Below are positions 47,824-58,560 of a stretch of 64,000 bases of DNA, piece after piece. The position numbers were made by a program, and so were the translations under genes. A model generated the notes under the pieces. It made no database searches. It worked only from the letters and a program-made list of their open reading frames with translations, and was not told the DNA's origin. The DNA is from Symbiodinium natans (lineage: Eukaryota > Sar > Dinophyceae > Suessiales > Symbiodiniaceae): the NCBI GenBank assembly GCA_905221605.1, contig CAJNDS010002435.1:1027277-1091276 (forward strand), read 5' to 3'. Position 1 is the first letter of the stretch; every line of letters begins with the position of its first letter.

Positions 47824-49696
47824 GCCGTGAAACCCAACCAGCGCATGCCGAGTGAGCAGTGGTTCCAGGTGACAACATTCGCCATGGTGTTCGTCGCTCT
47901 CATCACGCCCTTTCAGGCACGTGCTCGCAGCATTTGTGGTTGCGGTTGTTGGATTCAGTTGTGGTCTTCCCGCGATCACAACGTGGCCAGTAGTCGCTGC
48001 ATGGATCGCTCCATGCTTCGATGCAGCTGGCCTTGGGGTTTTGCGGTGCAGTGCCTCCGGGCATCGAGACCATGGGCACTGAAAGCTCCGGATCCTCTGG
48101 CTCCCTGGAGTCATGATGGAAGCCCTCTGATGCCATTCTGCAGGTCGGCCTCTTCAAGATACAATGGGACTTGCTGCTGGCTGTCAGTCTGTGTGCCTTT
48201 GGCCGAAGAGCATTCCTTCTATGTATTGGCCGGCCAATTACAGGGTCACCCATGCTTGATGTGGATGGTTTACTTCCTGTCAAAGCCCCGACGCGGTGCC
48301 ACCATGCCGACCACTTCATGCAATGAACGAGCTTACTTTCTCAGGCTTCTGACAGTTTGCACATGAGAAAGCATGTTACCACGAGATATTCGTGTACGTC
48401 ACACACACTTGGCAAGAGAAGGTGTTGATCTCATCTTCCTGATGGACATGATCCTTCAGTTCTTCACCATGTATCCCAAAAGAACGGCTCGAGGCGTCCA
48501 GTGGGAACACTCGCTGGGAAGCTTGTCTCTCACAGCGAGTGAATGCGAGTGACGAGTGAATGATTTGTGACGGCTACGCGGTATGCACATCCAGAAGATA
48601 AGGCTGCAAGCTAGCAGACCTTTTCAGGTGTCCGCCTACTCGTTCAGATCAGGTCTGATGGAACCTCTTAATGTTCGCAATGCAGCAGTACATCTGGGGT
48701 CACACTCCTGCCCATGATAGCCGAGTGCGCCAAAGCGAATCAAGGCTGCAGAAAACTCTGCTGACTCTGATTGCCGCTCAGGAAAAATCTCCCGGCACTA
48801 CATGAAGACATGGTTCGCTCTGGATTTCATTACCCTGATACCGTGGGTCGTTCGGTCTGCAAGCTGTCTGTGAACAAGCATCAGCAGCAAACGCGGGTAG
48901 CACGGCGATTGCTCAAGGATTAGGATGGCTGGCGAGCAGTTGCCAGCTGCTAGCTATTCAGGGCTCTATAGGAAGCCTGTCCAGCAACAAGGATGTCATT
49001 AGCTTGGCCATCCCCGGCGCGAGCAATTTTCAGGAGCATGGGCAGTGTGTGCATGGCTGTTATGCCCAGTGCTTGTGAGCTGCTTGTGTATCCCATATTA
49101 TTCAGAATCTTGCCTACCAACTTTCAACGAGAGATCGCATGGTACTCAGCAGCAGCGCTCGAAGGCCCAGCAAACCCGAAGCAATTGGAAGTGCCAAAAA
49201 CGAGTGTGGAAGGTTGCAGTCCTCAGTCGCGTTTCATTGTCAGCAAGTCCTCTTCGCGGAATTCCTTTGCCCCCCCCCCCTCCCCTGCTCCCCCCCTGGC
49301 AAGCAGTACCTTCACTCAGCTTGTGCGCACCTTCAACAGTATGGAGCACCAGCCTGTAGCTGCAGGGACAGGGAAACCATCTCAATATGGGCCTTGAAGG
49401 ACTTCAAAGGCGTGAAAGTTATTCGAGCCCTCCGCTTGCTCAAGCTGATGCGAATATTTCGCACCTCCAAGATGCCGCTTGTCCTTGCAACCTTGTCCGT
49501 TGGGGTCGCACTGTCTCGTGTGAGGCCTTATAGGGATTCAATTTCGACGCCATATTCCACCAGACTTCACCTTCTTTCAATGTGGCAGCTTCCCTCTCTC
49601 AACTTGCAAAGCATGTGGTGCACTGAGGATACACAAACTAGAGATTGCCCTCTCCATCCCCTACCAGCAGATGGCGCTCATCAAGTTCCTGCTGGT
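47824..49696 (+). CDS. Channel B, voltage-sensor exons (S1 to S4-S5 linker)
   Basis: Second tandem copy of the K+ channel gene. Exons: 47824-47916 (RMPSEQWFQ then VTTFAMVFVALITPFQ, S1), 48144-about 48192 (VGLFKIQWDLLLAVS), 48422-48520 (S2, VDLIFLMDMILQFFTMYPK then RTARGVQWEH), 48782-48846 (S3, KISRHYMKTWFALDFITLIP), 48992-49033 (DVISLAIPGASNFQ), 49400-49470 (S4, GVKVIRALRLLKLMRIFRTS) and 49628-49696 (HKLEIALSIPYQQMALIKF). Splice phases agree throughout. Donors are GC, GT, GC, GT, GA and GA; all acceptors are AG|G. S4 carries K/R every third residue. No stop or gap was seen in this part. Relative to copy A it has an extra intron after LIPW, and lacks introns after DMIL(Q) and inside KLMR|IFRTS. 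Confidence 0.87.
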
Positions 49697-49842
49697 GTTC
49701 CTAGGACCTTGTAGTTGCCAACGGCACTCACAAGAGGTTGACCCCACAGCCAATATCCGGAATTCTCCTGTTGAGCAGTGGAGAAGCAAGGGTGCCGTGA
49801 ATGCTGTAGACCGCTCTGCTTGTTCTACAGCAATGTCCTGAG

Positions 49843-52706
49843 GTTGATATTGGTTTGCCACTGGCTGTCCTGCTTTTGGGCCATGACACTGGGCATGGTA
49901 GAACCTGTGTGCCTTGGAGAAGAAAGGAATAGGAGATGGTCCTTTTGGCCTGCTTGAGTTCGGCAGAGAATGACAGTTGTAGGTTGCATAGCGCCAGCGG
50001 CATCCTCTAACTTGCTCAAGCGCTTTTTGCTTCACTTGACTCACATGCTTTTCCGGAAGACAAGACGGAATTCAGCTTGCCCCACTGGCCCCACTTGCCC
50101 CACTGGCTCGTCCAGAAGAGCTAATTCATTTTTTGCGTCGCTTGCCCTATCTGCCCCGCTGGGGCAAGTGCGGCAGTGCCAACGTGGCAAGCGCGGCAAG
50201 CACCAGTGGGGGTTTATGAAACCCGGCCATCAGGCAGATTTTGCAGGGCTTCCCCCGGTTCCCCCTTCTGCTGGGGCTTCACCCTTTTCTCTCTCCTCTC
50301 CTGGCTGGGTAGGGCAAGTGGGGCAAAACCAATCAAATTGGCTCATCCGGACAAGCAAGTTGGGCAAGAAGCACATATCGGTCGCGGTTTTTAAAACAGA
50401 GCCGGGGCAAGTGGGGCATGCGGCGGAAATCAGTTAGCGGCGCTGGCTTCCACGCGCACTGGGTTGTGGCTTGGAAGCTGGCAAGAGAAAGCCTTGATTC
50501 CTTGATGTAGCACCAGAAGCCCTAAGTATCCCCACGTGCTAGAATTAGTTAGTTGCAATCACAAGACTAATGCCAAGCCTGCTTTGCATGTCGGCAGCGC
50601 CATGTGAGTTTGCCATAGGTACCCGCAGTGGATTGATGCGATTGCCGCTTCAGACGCTGAGCGCCATGGCATGGATCAAAGCTAGTGCACTCGCGGCCAG
50701 ATGGTCTAGTTGGCATGACAGTCCTTTCCACTCACTTAAACGGTTCGTCTCCCCAAACAGTATGTCAACACTAACTGCGAACCGTGGCATTTGTCGACGA
50801 GGCCTGTTCGCATCTTGGACGAAAATCGTGCGGGCGTGGCCGCTCTCGCCGTCCTGGAAACTGTAATCGCTTTTGGATGCCTTGAAGCCTTGGTTCCCGA
50901 AATTCGAGACTGTCGACACTGTCCTCGCATGTTGACGTCTGGGTTTGCCAATGCGGAACTGTCGTCGAGATGTTCACAAAATGCGAACTTGTGCTGGCTT
51001 TTGGATGTGTGGGCCACGCAATCGTCCGTCGCTTTTGGGACTGCTGGGCTCACATGGCCTCTCACGGTTTGGAGTCTCCGATGGCAGCCATAGTTTGGTA
51101 CACTTTGGACCATCGGTCGCATGCCACCGTATCAGCTGATACCCACAACGCCTAGCAGCTTAGCATGAGTCTTCAGTCATGGAAGCCTCACTACATGCCG
51201 TGCCCAGATACGGAATAGAAACGAAGACATCTCCGTTCCGCATCTACGTGGCAGCTTTTTACTTCTGCTGTTGCTCGGCTTCTTCAGGCATGGCAAAGAT
51301 GTCCTTGAAATGGTGGCCAGCTGTATGTGTTTGCTTTGGCAGTGTTGCGCTTTGACCCTACAGCCTGTAGACCCTCGCAAACCCAGAGAAGCCCGAGAAG
51401 GCAAGAAGAACTCAGCCAACGCGAAAGCAGCACGCTACAAAACGAAAGACCATGCACACAACAATTAGAAACGACACCAGTAGCCTTAAGAACAATGCGG
51501 ATTACGAGAAAGCAGACACATTGCTGTGTGCTGGTGTCAGATGTCGAGACCCAAAGTATCCCCACGAGGTTTCAAGGCTTCGGGAGACTTTCAGGTTCAT
51601 GGCCCGACACCTCTACCCGCGTCAGCGGCTAGGCCTCCATCCAACAATCCACTTGCGTGACTCGAATGCTTGTGGCTCAAGATATGCAGGCACATACCCC
51701 CTTCCCAGAATCCCAAGTGCATGCGCATTGCTGCGCGTACGGTGGCGTGGAATTATAGGCTTTGGTGAGTCAAGCAAAGCAGTGAATGCCGCGGAAACGT
51801 ATCTGGCGGTCTCCTTAAGAGCGCGAGGGACAGAGAGAAGAAGAGCGAGGCAAGAGACCCCTAGACCCGAGGTAGAGTTAGGTAGACCACAGCGGTCGCA
51901 AGAGTTGACGGAGTGTTCGGTGTTCGGTCATCCCACCGAGGCAACGGCGCCAGATCCACAAAAGGGGTGACATGATTCGTGAGCGGTACCTGACTACGTA
52001 TCTGAGAGACCAAACGGGCTGCGAAGATGACCACGCCGTGCTATTCAAGGTTCAGATTGGGGGCAGGCTGCATTATGACCAAGACGAAAGAGATGAACAA
52101 ATGCCTGATCCACGTCACCCCAAGCGTTGCAACCCTCCATCCTTTGTCTTCTGCCCCCTGACACTCTCTGACCGCTTTTGTTACAGGCTGGCATTTGGGC
52201 CCTCGTCACTTGAAGTACAGCAACGGCCAAGTAAGCAAACACACGCAAAGAGGTGGTTGTGGGACGCCACGCGGCTGCGCCCCTCGAGACACATAGCTCA
52301 CACACCACGGCACAGAAACATCGCAGAAGGGCCCTATAATACTACACGCCTGCTGAGATATCATTTTACAACGAGTTCTGTGCTGTTCGGCGCCTGTAAG
52401 CTTGAGCCTGGACTTTCCAATTCAGGCTACACCATGACATCCGTTGGGTACGGGGACATTGGGCCGAAGAAGCCAGACAGCAGTTCAAGCTCTGGACTTA
52501 ACCAGCATGTTAACAGGCTTTCGGCATGCTGGTTTTAGGCCGGCGTTGGTCTGGTCTGAGCAAAAAGCGAGAAGCAATGGGCAGCGGCAGAATGCAGTGA
52601 TTAGGCTGCAAGCACCGCCTGGGGCCTAAGGAACATACTCGAACGATTTGTTTGCATCGCCATTGTTCTCGTTGCTGGTTTGTGCTGGGCATACGTCCTT
52701 GGAGAG
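49843..52706 (+). CDS. Channel B, pore exons (S5, pore loop, S6)
   Basis: Exons: 49843-49908 (S5, LILVCHWLSCFWAMTLGMV), 50619-50662 (YPQWIDAIAASDAE), about 51207-51266 (RYGIETKTSPFRIYVAAFYF), 52426-52471 (YTMTSVGYGDIGPK, filter TSVGYGD) and 52631-52706 (S6, NILERFVCIAIVLVAG then LCWAYVLGE). Junctions GPKK|NILER and FYFC|YTM are in phase. The junction AE|RYG is ambiguous: a GC donor would need a CA acceptor there, so a non-standard splice or a slightly different exon edge is possible. That intron is absent in copy A, where ASDARFGIE is continuous. Confidence 0.85.
50075..50425. repeat. Interspersed GGGGCAAGTGGGGCA repeat in channel B intron
   Basis: Copies of GGGGCAAGTG(G/C)GGCA appear at about 50161, 50316 and 50404. 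Its complement TTGCCCCACTGG/CCACTTGCCCC appears at about 50079-50105. The intron thus contains the repeat in both orientations and could fold back on itself. Confidence 0.65.
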
Positions 52707-52927
52707 GCAAGGGGGAATTGGACCACACTATGCACAGCTGACGCTGAGTACTTCTAGTGGCTGCCCCCTCTGCCCAGCACTAGTGGACCAACTGCATAAA
52801 CTTCAACCCGGACGCCACTCTGGCTTACTTCTAGCTGTCAGATGTTCATGAGTCGACATGCGGCCGGTTCCAAGCTCATATGTACAGCTCGTTCAATCCC
52901 AAACACTAAAGCATGTTGGCTGATCAG

Positions 52928-55900
52928 GTGGGTGCCATCGTGACTGACATCAACTCTGAGAATCAAGGAAGCAGCGTTGCACCGTTTGCGCATTGTAGCT
53001 AAGGTCGAGGTGCGACTTTAGGAGTTCGGAGCAGGGTTTTGGCAACGGGGAGATTATGTGTGTGTCACCCGACGTGGCGATCAAGCTTATACTTGGAAGA
53101 GTGACCGAATGCTTTCAGCGATGTCGCACCTGCACTTGTGCCAGACTTGCGGCCAGGATTTCGGAAGAAGATGAACAGCTTGAATCGCATGATGCAGGCG
53201 CATCCGGGTTCGAGGCAACGTCAGGCACTCACAACCTGAGGAAGCAAGCCAGTAACAAGCTTGCAAGGCGGTTCCAGCAGCAAGCAGGCATGAGCTTTAC
53301 GCCAAGACTAGATTTTCATGTTCATTAACCGTTCATTAACCTGGCTCGCCAAAGGAGCGCGGGCTTCCACACAACTTGCGTCGACGACTTCGGAGCTTCT
53401 TCCTGCAGAATAAGCATCAAGCGCAGTTTGCATCTTGGCCTGCAGTTGAAGCTTCTGCCACACTCAGCAGATTCCAAGCTTATGCAAACAACTGCCTGCA
53501 TCTGCTGGCACGACGCTAGCATTACCCCAGGTCAGGCATCAGAAGCTGATGGACTGCATGAGCCCGCAGCTACAGGCAGAGGTGTCGACAGCAGTGCCGC
53601 GCGGATGTCAAGATTAGGGGGTTCCTTGGGTGTTGCGCATACCGTAATACCGTCATACCGTGTTTCGTGTGCTCTTGGCTTTTGACAGCTGGCCCCAGTG
53701 CCTGCGTTGTCGGCCTGCAAGGTAAGTTTTGAAGCCAAGCTATCATGCGTCCCCTTTTGAAGGAATCTGCAATGGCTAAATCGAGTCTGGTTCTTTCGGC
53801 AGTTTATGAAGGTCATCGAGCACAAGGACTGAAGGGACTTGACTATCGGTGCGTAGGCTCGGGTTGCATGGATCGAAGTTGACCTGGCAAAGTATCCAGT
53901 TGCACCCTACAACGTTCAGCTTCGGCTTGGAGGAGTCGCAGGGAGTCAACACAGACCTTCACCGGGCGTGCATCTCTGCTCATTGGGATCCTAGATACGC
54001 CTTCTTTGTGCATGATTCTGGGCGTAACAACACAATCATTACTTTCTGAGAATGTAAGATAGGGGCCGTTCACGAAAACGGTGGATCAATCGGGGGACCG
54101 GGGGGGGGGGGGGGGGAGCACATGTACATAATAATATATCCCAACCATAGCATACAATATGTAATACAACATGTTTGGTCCAAGAAAATATGCGTTTTGT
54201 GTATATACAATGTATGTATGTATGTATGTATGTATGTATGTATGTATGTATGTATGTATGTGTGTGTGTGTATGTATGTATGTATGTATGTATGTATGTA
54301 TGTATGTATGTATGTATGTATGTATGTGTATATATATATATATATGTATATTATAAAACATATTATATATATATATACAACTATACATGTACACAGATAT
54401 ACATAGAAACTACATAGCATATAGATGTATGTAGTCTATGTAGAACAGGGGTACGTATAAATAACTACAGGTATTAAGTAAAATTACCGTTTTAATGATT
54501 TTGCATTTTGTAATTACAATTGTTCGGGGCATCTCTTTGTTCCACCTCCAAGGCATATCCGACATTTCGCACCAGATCGAGAACCGAGCGTTTGCCCAGG
54601 AGGAGATGTTTGGCGATGTCCAGGCGGACATCCATGTCAGAGTCGATAGGGTAAACCAATGTCAGCACGGATTAGCAGAGGTCAATTGGGGTTAGCGCCT
54701 GTGCCCACCAAAGTCACCAAAGACAGCAGTGAATACAGTAATACGCATGCAGGCCTAAGTTTTTTAAGACCGCGCAGCCGCGCCACAGAACTCAGAGATT
54801 GGCGTGAAGAAAGTGTGATTAGTCCTTAGTAGTCCTGCTACGAACCGAGGGGTTGCGAGCGTGTACATGAAAAGTGCCCCGGGATCTATACAGTTCTGTC
54901 GAATTCTTCAGATTCTTCGCGCACTTCTACAGCAACGCGGCGTCACTGCAGGAACAGAGCTGGCGGGACCCTTACCCTTGCGCGGGGTTTAGATGTTCAA
55001 AGCCCGATGCGTTTGGCGCAGTGCCACACCGGCACTCGCGCGGCGCGGATACGGACACAACCACCTTGGCGCAGCGTTCTGCGCGGCCCTCCCTCCCGAA
55101 CATCGGGCTGGGGGGTGCGGAGGATTCCGGCCGTGCGGACACCCGAACCCGAAATGTGAGAGCCAAAGGGCCCGCACGAACTGCCACAATACGAAGGTGC
55201 AGGGCCAACGAGGCTCCAGACCCCCCTTTTCCCACCGAGAGGTGGTGGCCCGAGCGTGCAGAATTCCAAGGGGGGCCTGAAGGCTTGAGACCGGTTGCAA
55301 GAGGGGTAAAGGGGTTAATGAAAGGGGAAGCAGGTTGTTCAGGGCATGGCGCTGTGACCTTGCACATGGCTCCCAGGTGCTGTACATCCTCTCAAAGGGC
55401 TTAGTGGCGCTGAACAGCAAGATTGGCCTTTATGGTGCCGTGTGGGGTGAGGAGAATGTGGGTTGGGGGGGATTTGGGGTTTGAGTCAGTTGAATGCATC
55501 TCTCAGCCATAGTTCAAGGGAAGTTACGCCTTACATTCCTCAATTTCCAGCCTGTGGCTTGTCATGCTTCTCAACCAGTTTTAACTTGACAGCCCGCTTG
55601 CTCAAGATTGTTCGAGGACTTCGTGCTTTCCGATGAGACCCTCATTCGACGCGTGTCGGCGTTTGCGTTGCCGAGCTGCAAAGCTGTAAGCTGCAACGTC
55701 TCTGAAATGCAGATGGTTTCCGATGGGTTCAGGGGGCACAGCGGGTTGCATGAACAAGGGTTCTCATTCGAAAGGCTCGAGATTCAGAGTTCAGGCTCTT
55801 CGTTTCATCGATTCAGACCAAGTCTCCGATTTGGACATGTCGTTTAAGCAGCTTTCACGTTGCCGATGAGAAGTTTGCCCGAAGTCTGCCCATGGCCCGT

Positions 55901-56497
55901 GTGCGCGTGCACAGGCTCACATACTTGGAGGTCCTGACGTTGACCCACAAGAACTTCATGGAAGTGGTCGAGCGGAGGAGGTCGAGCTGCCCGCAGCTGG
56001 CACGGAACCACGGCTGCACCTACAGCACGTTGATGGCCTGACGCATTGGATGCTTTTGGATAACATGGCACAAAGTGAATGATGAGTTTCTTGGGGTTGC
56101 CGGCTGCTGCTCAGATTCGTCCCGGGATTGCTGTCACTGTCTTCGTGGTTCCAACTGTCGCATAGTCCCAAGTTCTTCAAGCTTTCTTGTGCTGCGGAGC
56201 CGAACCCGTAGCGTCACAGGGTCGAAGGCCTGAATTGTCTTTCAGCTAGACGGGGCTCGCAGCAGGTGCGGAGGGCTTGAATGGCAAAGAGGACCACTAG
56301 CTTGTTGCTAACTTCTAGATTTCTCAGTACGAGCTTCAACTCGGCTCAAGTACGGGCGTTGGCGTTACCTGTTTGCAAGTGCTCACAAGCCCTGAAGTCT
56401 TCTGCCGATACAATTAACCTGCTCAAAACCTACAAAGGATTGTCCGCCAGTACTGCGTTCGCGTGGCCACGCGCCGAGGAATCCTCTCAGAGGCTCG
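52928..56497 (+). CDS. Channel B, C-linker and cyclic-nucleotide-binding fold exons
   Basis: Exons: 52928-52967 (VGAIVTDINSENQ), 53157-53197 (FRKKMNSLNRMMQ), 53355-53422 (ERGLPHNLRRRLRSFFLQ), 53536-53595 (HQKLMDCMSPQLQAEV), 53803-53826 (FMKVIEHK), about 53931-53969 (EESQGVNTDLHRA), 54553-54623 (ISDISHQIENRAFAQEEMFG), 55377-55457 (VLYILSKGLVALNSKIGLYG then AVWGEEN), 55617-55666 (DFVLSDETLIRRVSAF), 55915-55974 (LTYLEVLTLTHKNFMEVVE) and 56438-about 56497 (IVRQYCVRVATRRGILSEA). Almost all junctions join in frame (for example QERGLPHN, ALTYLEV, VERIVRQ). This is the C-linker plus beta-roll of KAT/HCN/EAG channels. GEEN matches the FGE position, but the canonical phosphate-binding arginine pattern is not obvious, so regulation by cAMP/cGMP is uncertain. 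Confidence 0.85.
54100..54116. repeat. Poly-G tract (G17)
   Basis: Seventeen G bases in a channel B intron, just before the TATG microsatellite. Confidence 0.85.
54209..54360. repeat. (TATG)n microsatellite with TG and TA runs
   Basis: About 28 GTAT units interrupted by a TG run, then a TA run; lies in a channel B intron between the exons ending 53969 and starting 54553. Confidence 0.9.
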
Positions 56498-57916
56498 CAG
56501 AACAGGGATGTTTTTAAAGATGTGAATCTGTAGGAATACAGCAGCCGTTTAGGACCCACAAATAGTTGTTCCTACGGTTTAGGAAGAGGAGAAAATTTGC
56601 ACTCCCATTGTTCTGCTACCCTTTTTAGGCTTCCCATTCTTCCGCTGGTCCCCCTGTTCCTGCAGTCCCCAGGCCCTTCAGCCCCTGGAGCTGTGCGCAC
56701 TTGCTTTCAAGAAAATCGGGCCGTATATTTCATTCAGAACTTCAGAACCCGTTTGTCATGACTCCTCTCCAAAGCCATCATACGAACAATGTGTCATTTG
56801 CAAACGCAGGGCGGGCGGGATCTGCGACCCCCACATCTCCCTCCTCCGAATGTCCTGCCATCGACGGTCATTCCTTCAAACCCATCATACGAGCATTGTT
56901 TGCAAATGGGGGGGAGGGGGGGCTGCGCCCAGCCGGCCCTGCTCTTCCCAGCCGATAACGCTTGCTCCAAAGAGCGCTGCTTGCAAACAGCATGCTTGAC
57001 GGGTTTCCACAGGATTCGCATCGCCCACACCCTAGACCTACATGTTCTAGAATTCTAAATTCGAAGGCAAGTTGTTTAGGTATTGATCAAATTTGATGCT
57101 TGTTGGTTTGCTAGCGTTTTGGATTGGGAGTTACCAATGATTGAAAAGTTGACTGGCACTTTTTGACCCCCCCCCCCTGCGCTGGTAAACACGATGCTCG
57201 TACATGTCTCGTAATGCTGCTTGTATGATGGGGTTTGAAGGGAGGATGTCCATCGATGGATGGCACAGCGGCCTGGCCGGGGGGAGGTTCTCATGCACTC
57301 ATGGAAATCGAGGTTTCCAATTCAACGTGTGGAGGAAACAAATGGGTTGTCCTGAAAACACACAGCTCCTCTCCCGCTCCCCCTGCGCCCCACTCCCGCC
57401 CCGCTCCAGCCCCGTCTGCCATGGCGAGATCTTGTCGAATCCACGTCGAGCAAAGCCATCTTCCAGACGGGACGCGTTTGCCTTGTGATCGACTCCACGA
57501 TGTCGATTTTGGACAACACTCGAAGCTATGCACCGGAGTTCAGGCTGCTACAACCCAATAGCCAGCACGAAAGCTGTGGCTCTTCTGTGTCCGTGGGGCA
57601 TTTGTTGAAAGGTAGCTTTTTGGTTTGCTCCAAACGTCCTATTTTTCCGATATTGCTTCGAAATAGTTCAAAATCCAAAATCGTCTCATCCTGTTGCCGG
57701 CAACCTTTTCCTCGAGCTCCTCGGTGCTTTTTCGCGCTGTGCGATTGTGGAGATGCCTGTGCCTCAGAAACCCCACGTCGTTCACTTGACACGTGCCTGT
57801 GGTGCCTTGTCGGTCCTAAAATCTACATAATGGATTTTTTCTTCTCTCTCTTAGATTTTTCCTAATGAGGGCAAGGCTCCAAGAAGTAGCCCTTTACCAA
57901 GATACTTTCTGAATGA
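56498..57916. other. Probable introns in the 3' part of channel B
   Basis: A segment after TCTTCCAG near 57458 reads TGRVCLVIDSTMSILDNTRS (+) and may be an exon; I do not recognise it. The rest shows only C- and G-runs (57168-57178, 56908-56922). Confidence 0.3.
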
Positions 57917-58012
57917 GTGGCAGCTGCAGAAACTTTGAGAAACCTGAGCCGTATGACCCGAAAGCTCTACGAGGCGCAGAAGCGGAACAAAGGCAAGAAA
58001 GGTCGCATCTAA
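57917..58012 (+). CDS. Candidate terminal exon of channel B
   Basis: The open frame reads VAAAETLRNLSRMTRKLYEA then QKRNKGKKGRI, and stops at TAA 58010-58012. The composition (amphipathic helix then a basic tail) fits a channel C-terminus, and it lies downstream of the binding-fold exons on the same strand. The exact 5' edge and the link to channel B are inferred. Confidence 0.4.
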   Translation: MAAAETLRNLSRMTRKLYEAQKRNKGKKGRI

Positions 58013-58119
58013 GTTGCAGTGCAGAGCTGCGTTGCACCGGGCTAGGCGACTTTCAGTTCCACTGGCAGTTCTTTGCTTTCTCATGTTCACAGTGGCCGGC
58101 GGCCGCTTCGTGGTTCTGG

Positions 58120-58560
58120 TGTTGGTGTTGTTCCTGTTGGTGTTTGTTGTTTGTGTGCTCTTTTTTCTTTATTCTTTGGTGCTTGGTGCTTGTTGGTTGG
58201 TTGGTTTGTTGGTTGGTTGGTTGGTTGGCTGTTGTTATTCTTCTTGTTGTTGTTATTCTTGTTTTTTTCTTCTTGTTTTTTGGCTCGAACGCTTGTTGTT
58301 CTTATATTGTTCTTCTTATTGTTATTCTTGCTATCCTTGTTGTTCTTGTTATTCTTGCTCTTCTTGGTCTTCTTGCTCTTCTTCCCGTTCTTGCTCTTCT
58401 TGCTTGTTTTCCTGTTCTTGCTCTTCTTGCTATTGCTGCTCTTCTTGCTGTCGCCGCCGCCGCCGCCGCCGCCGCTGCTGCTGCTGCTGCTGCTGCTTTT
58501 GCTGGCGCTCTTGTTGCTGTTGCTGTTGTCGCTGTTGCTGTTCTTGCTGTTGCTGACATC
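58120..58560. repeat. TTG/CTT-rich low complexity with GCC/GCT trinucleotide run
   Basis: Long imperfect TTGTT, TTCTTGCTC and TTGGTTGG repeats are followed at about 58449-58500 by (GCC)n then (GCT)n. All frames are open because of composition, so open length here is no evidence for a gene. Confidence 0.85.

Noticed and set aside
54070-54420. Tyr/Ile/His/Thr-repeat open frames
   Set aside because: They are translations of the TATG microsatellite on both strands.
58130-58560. Long open frames of leucine, cysteine or alanine runs
   Set aside because: They arise from T/G-rich and GCC/GCT simple sequence and are open in several frames on both strands.
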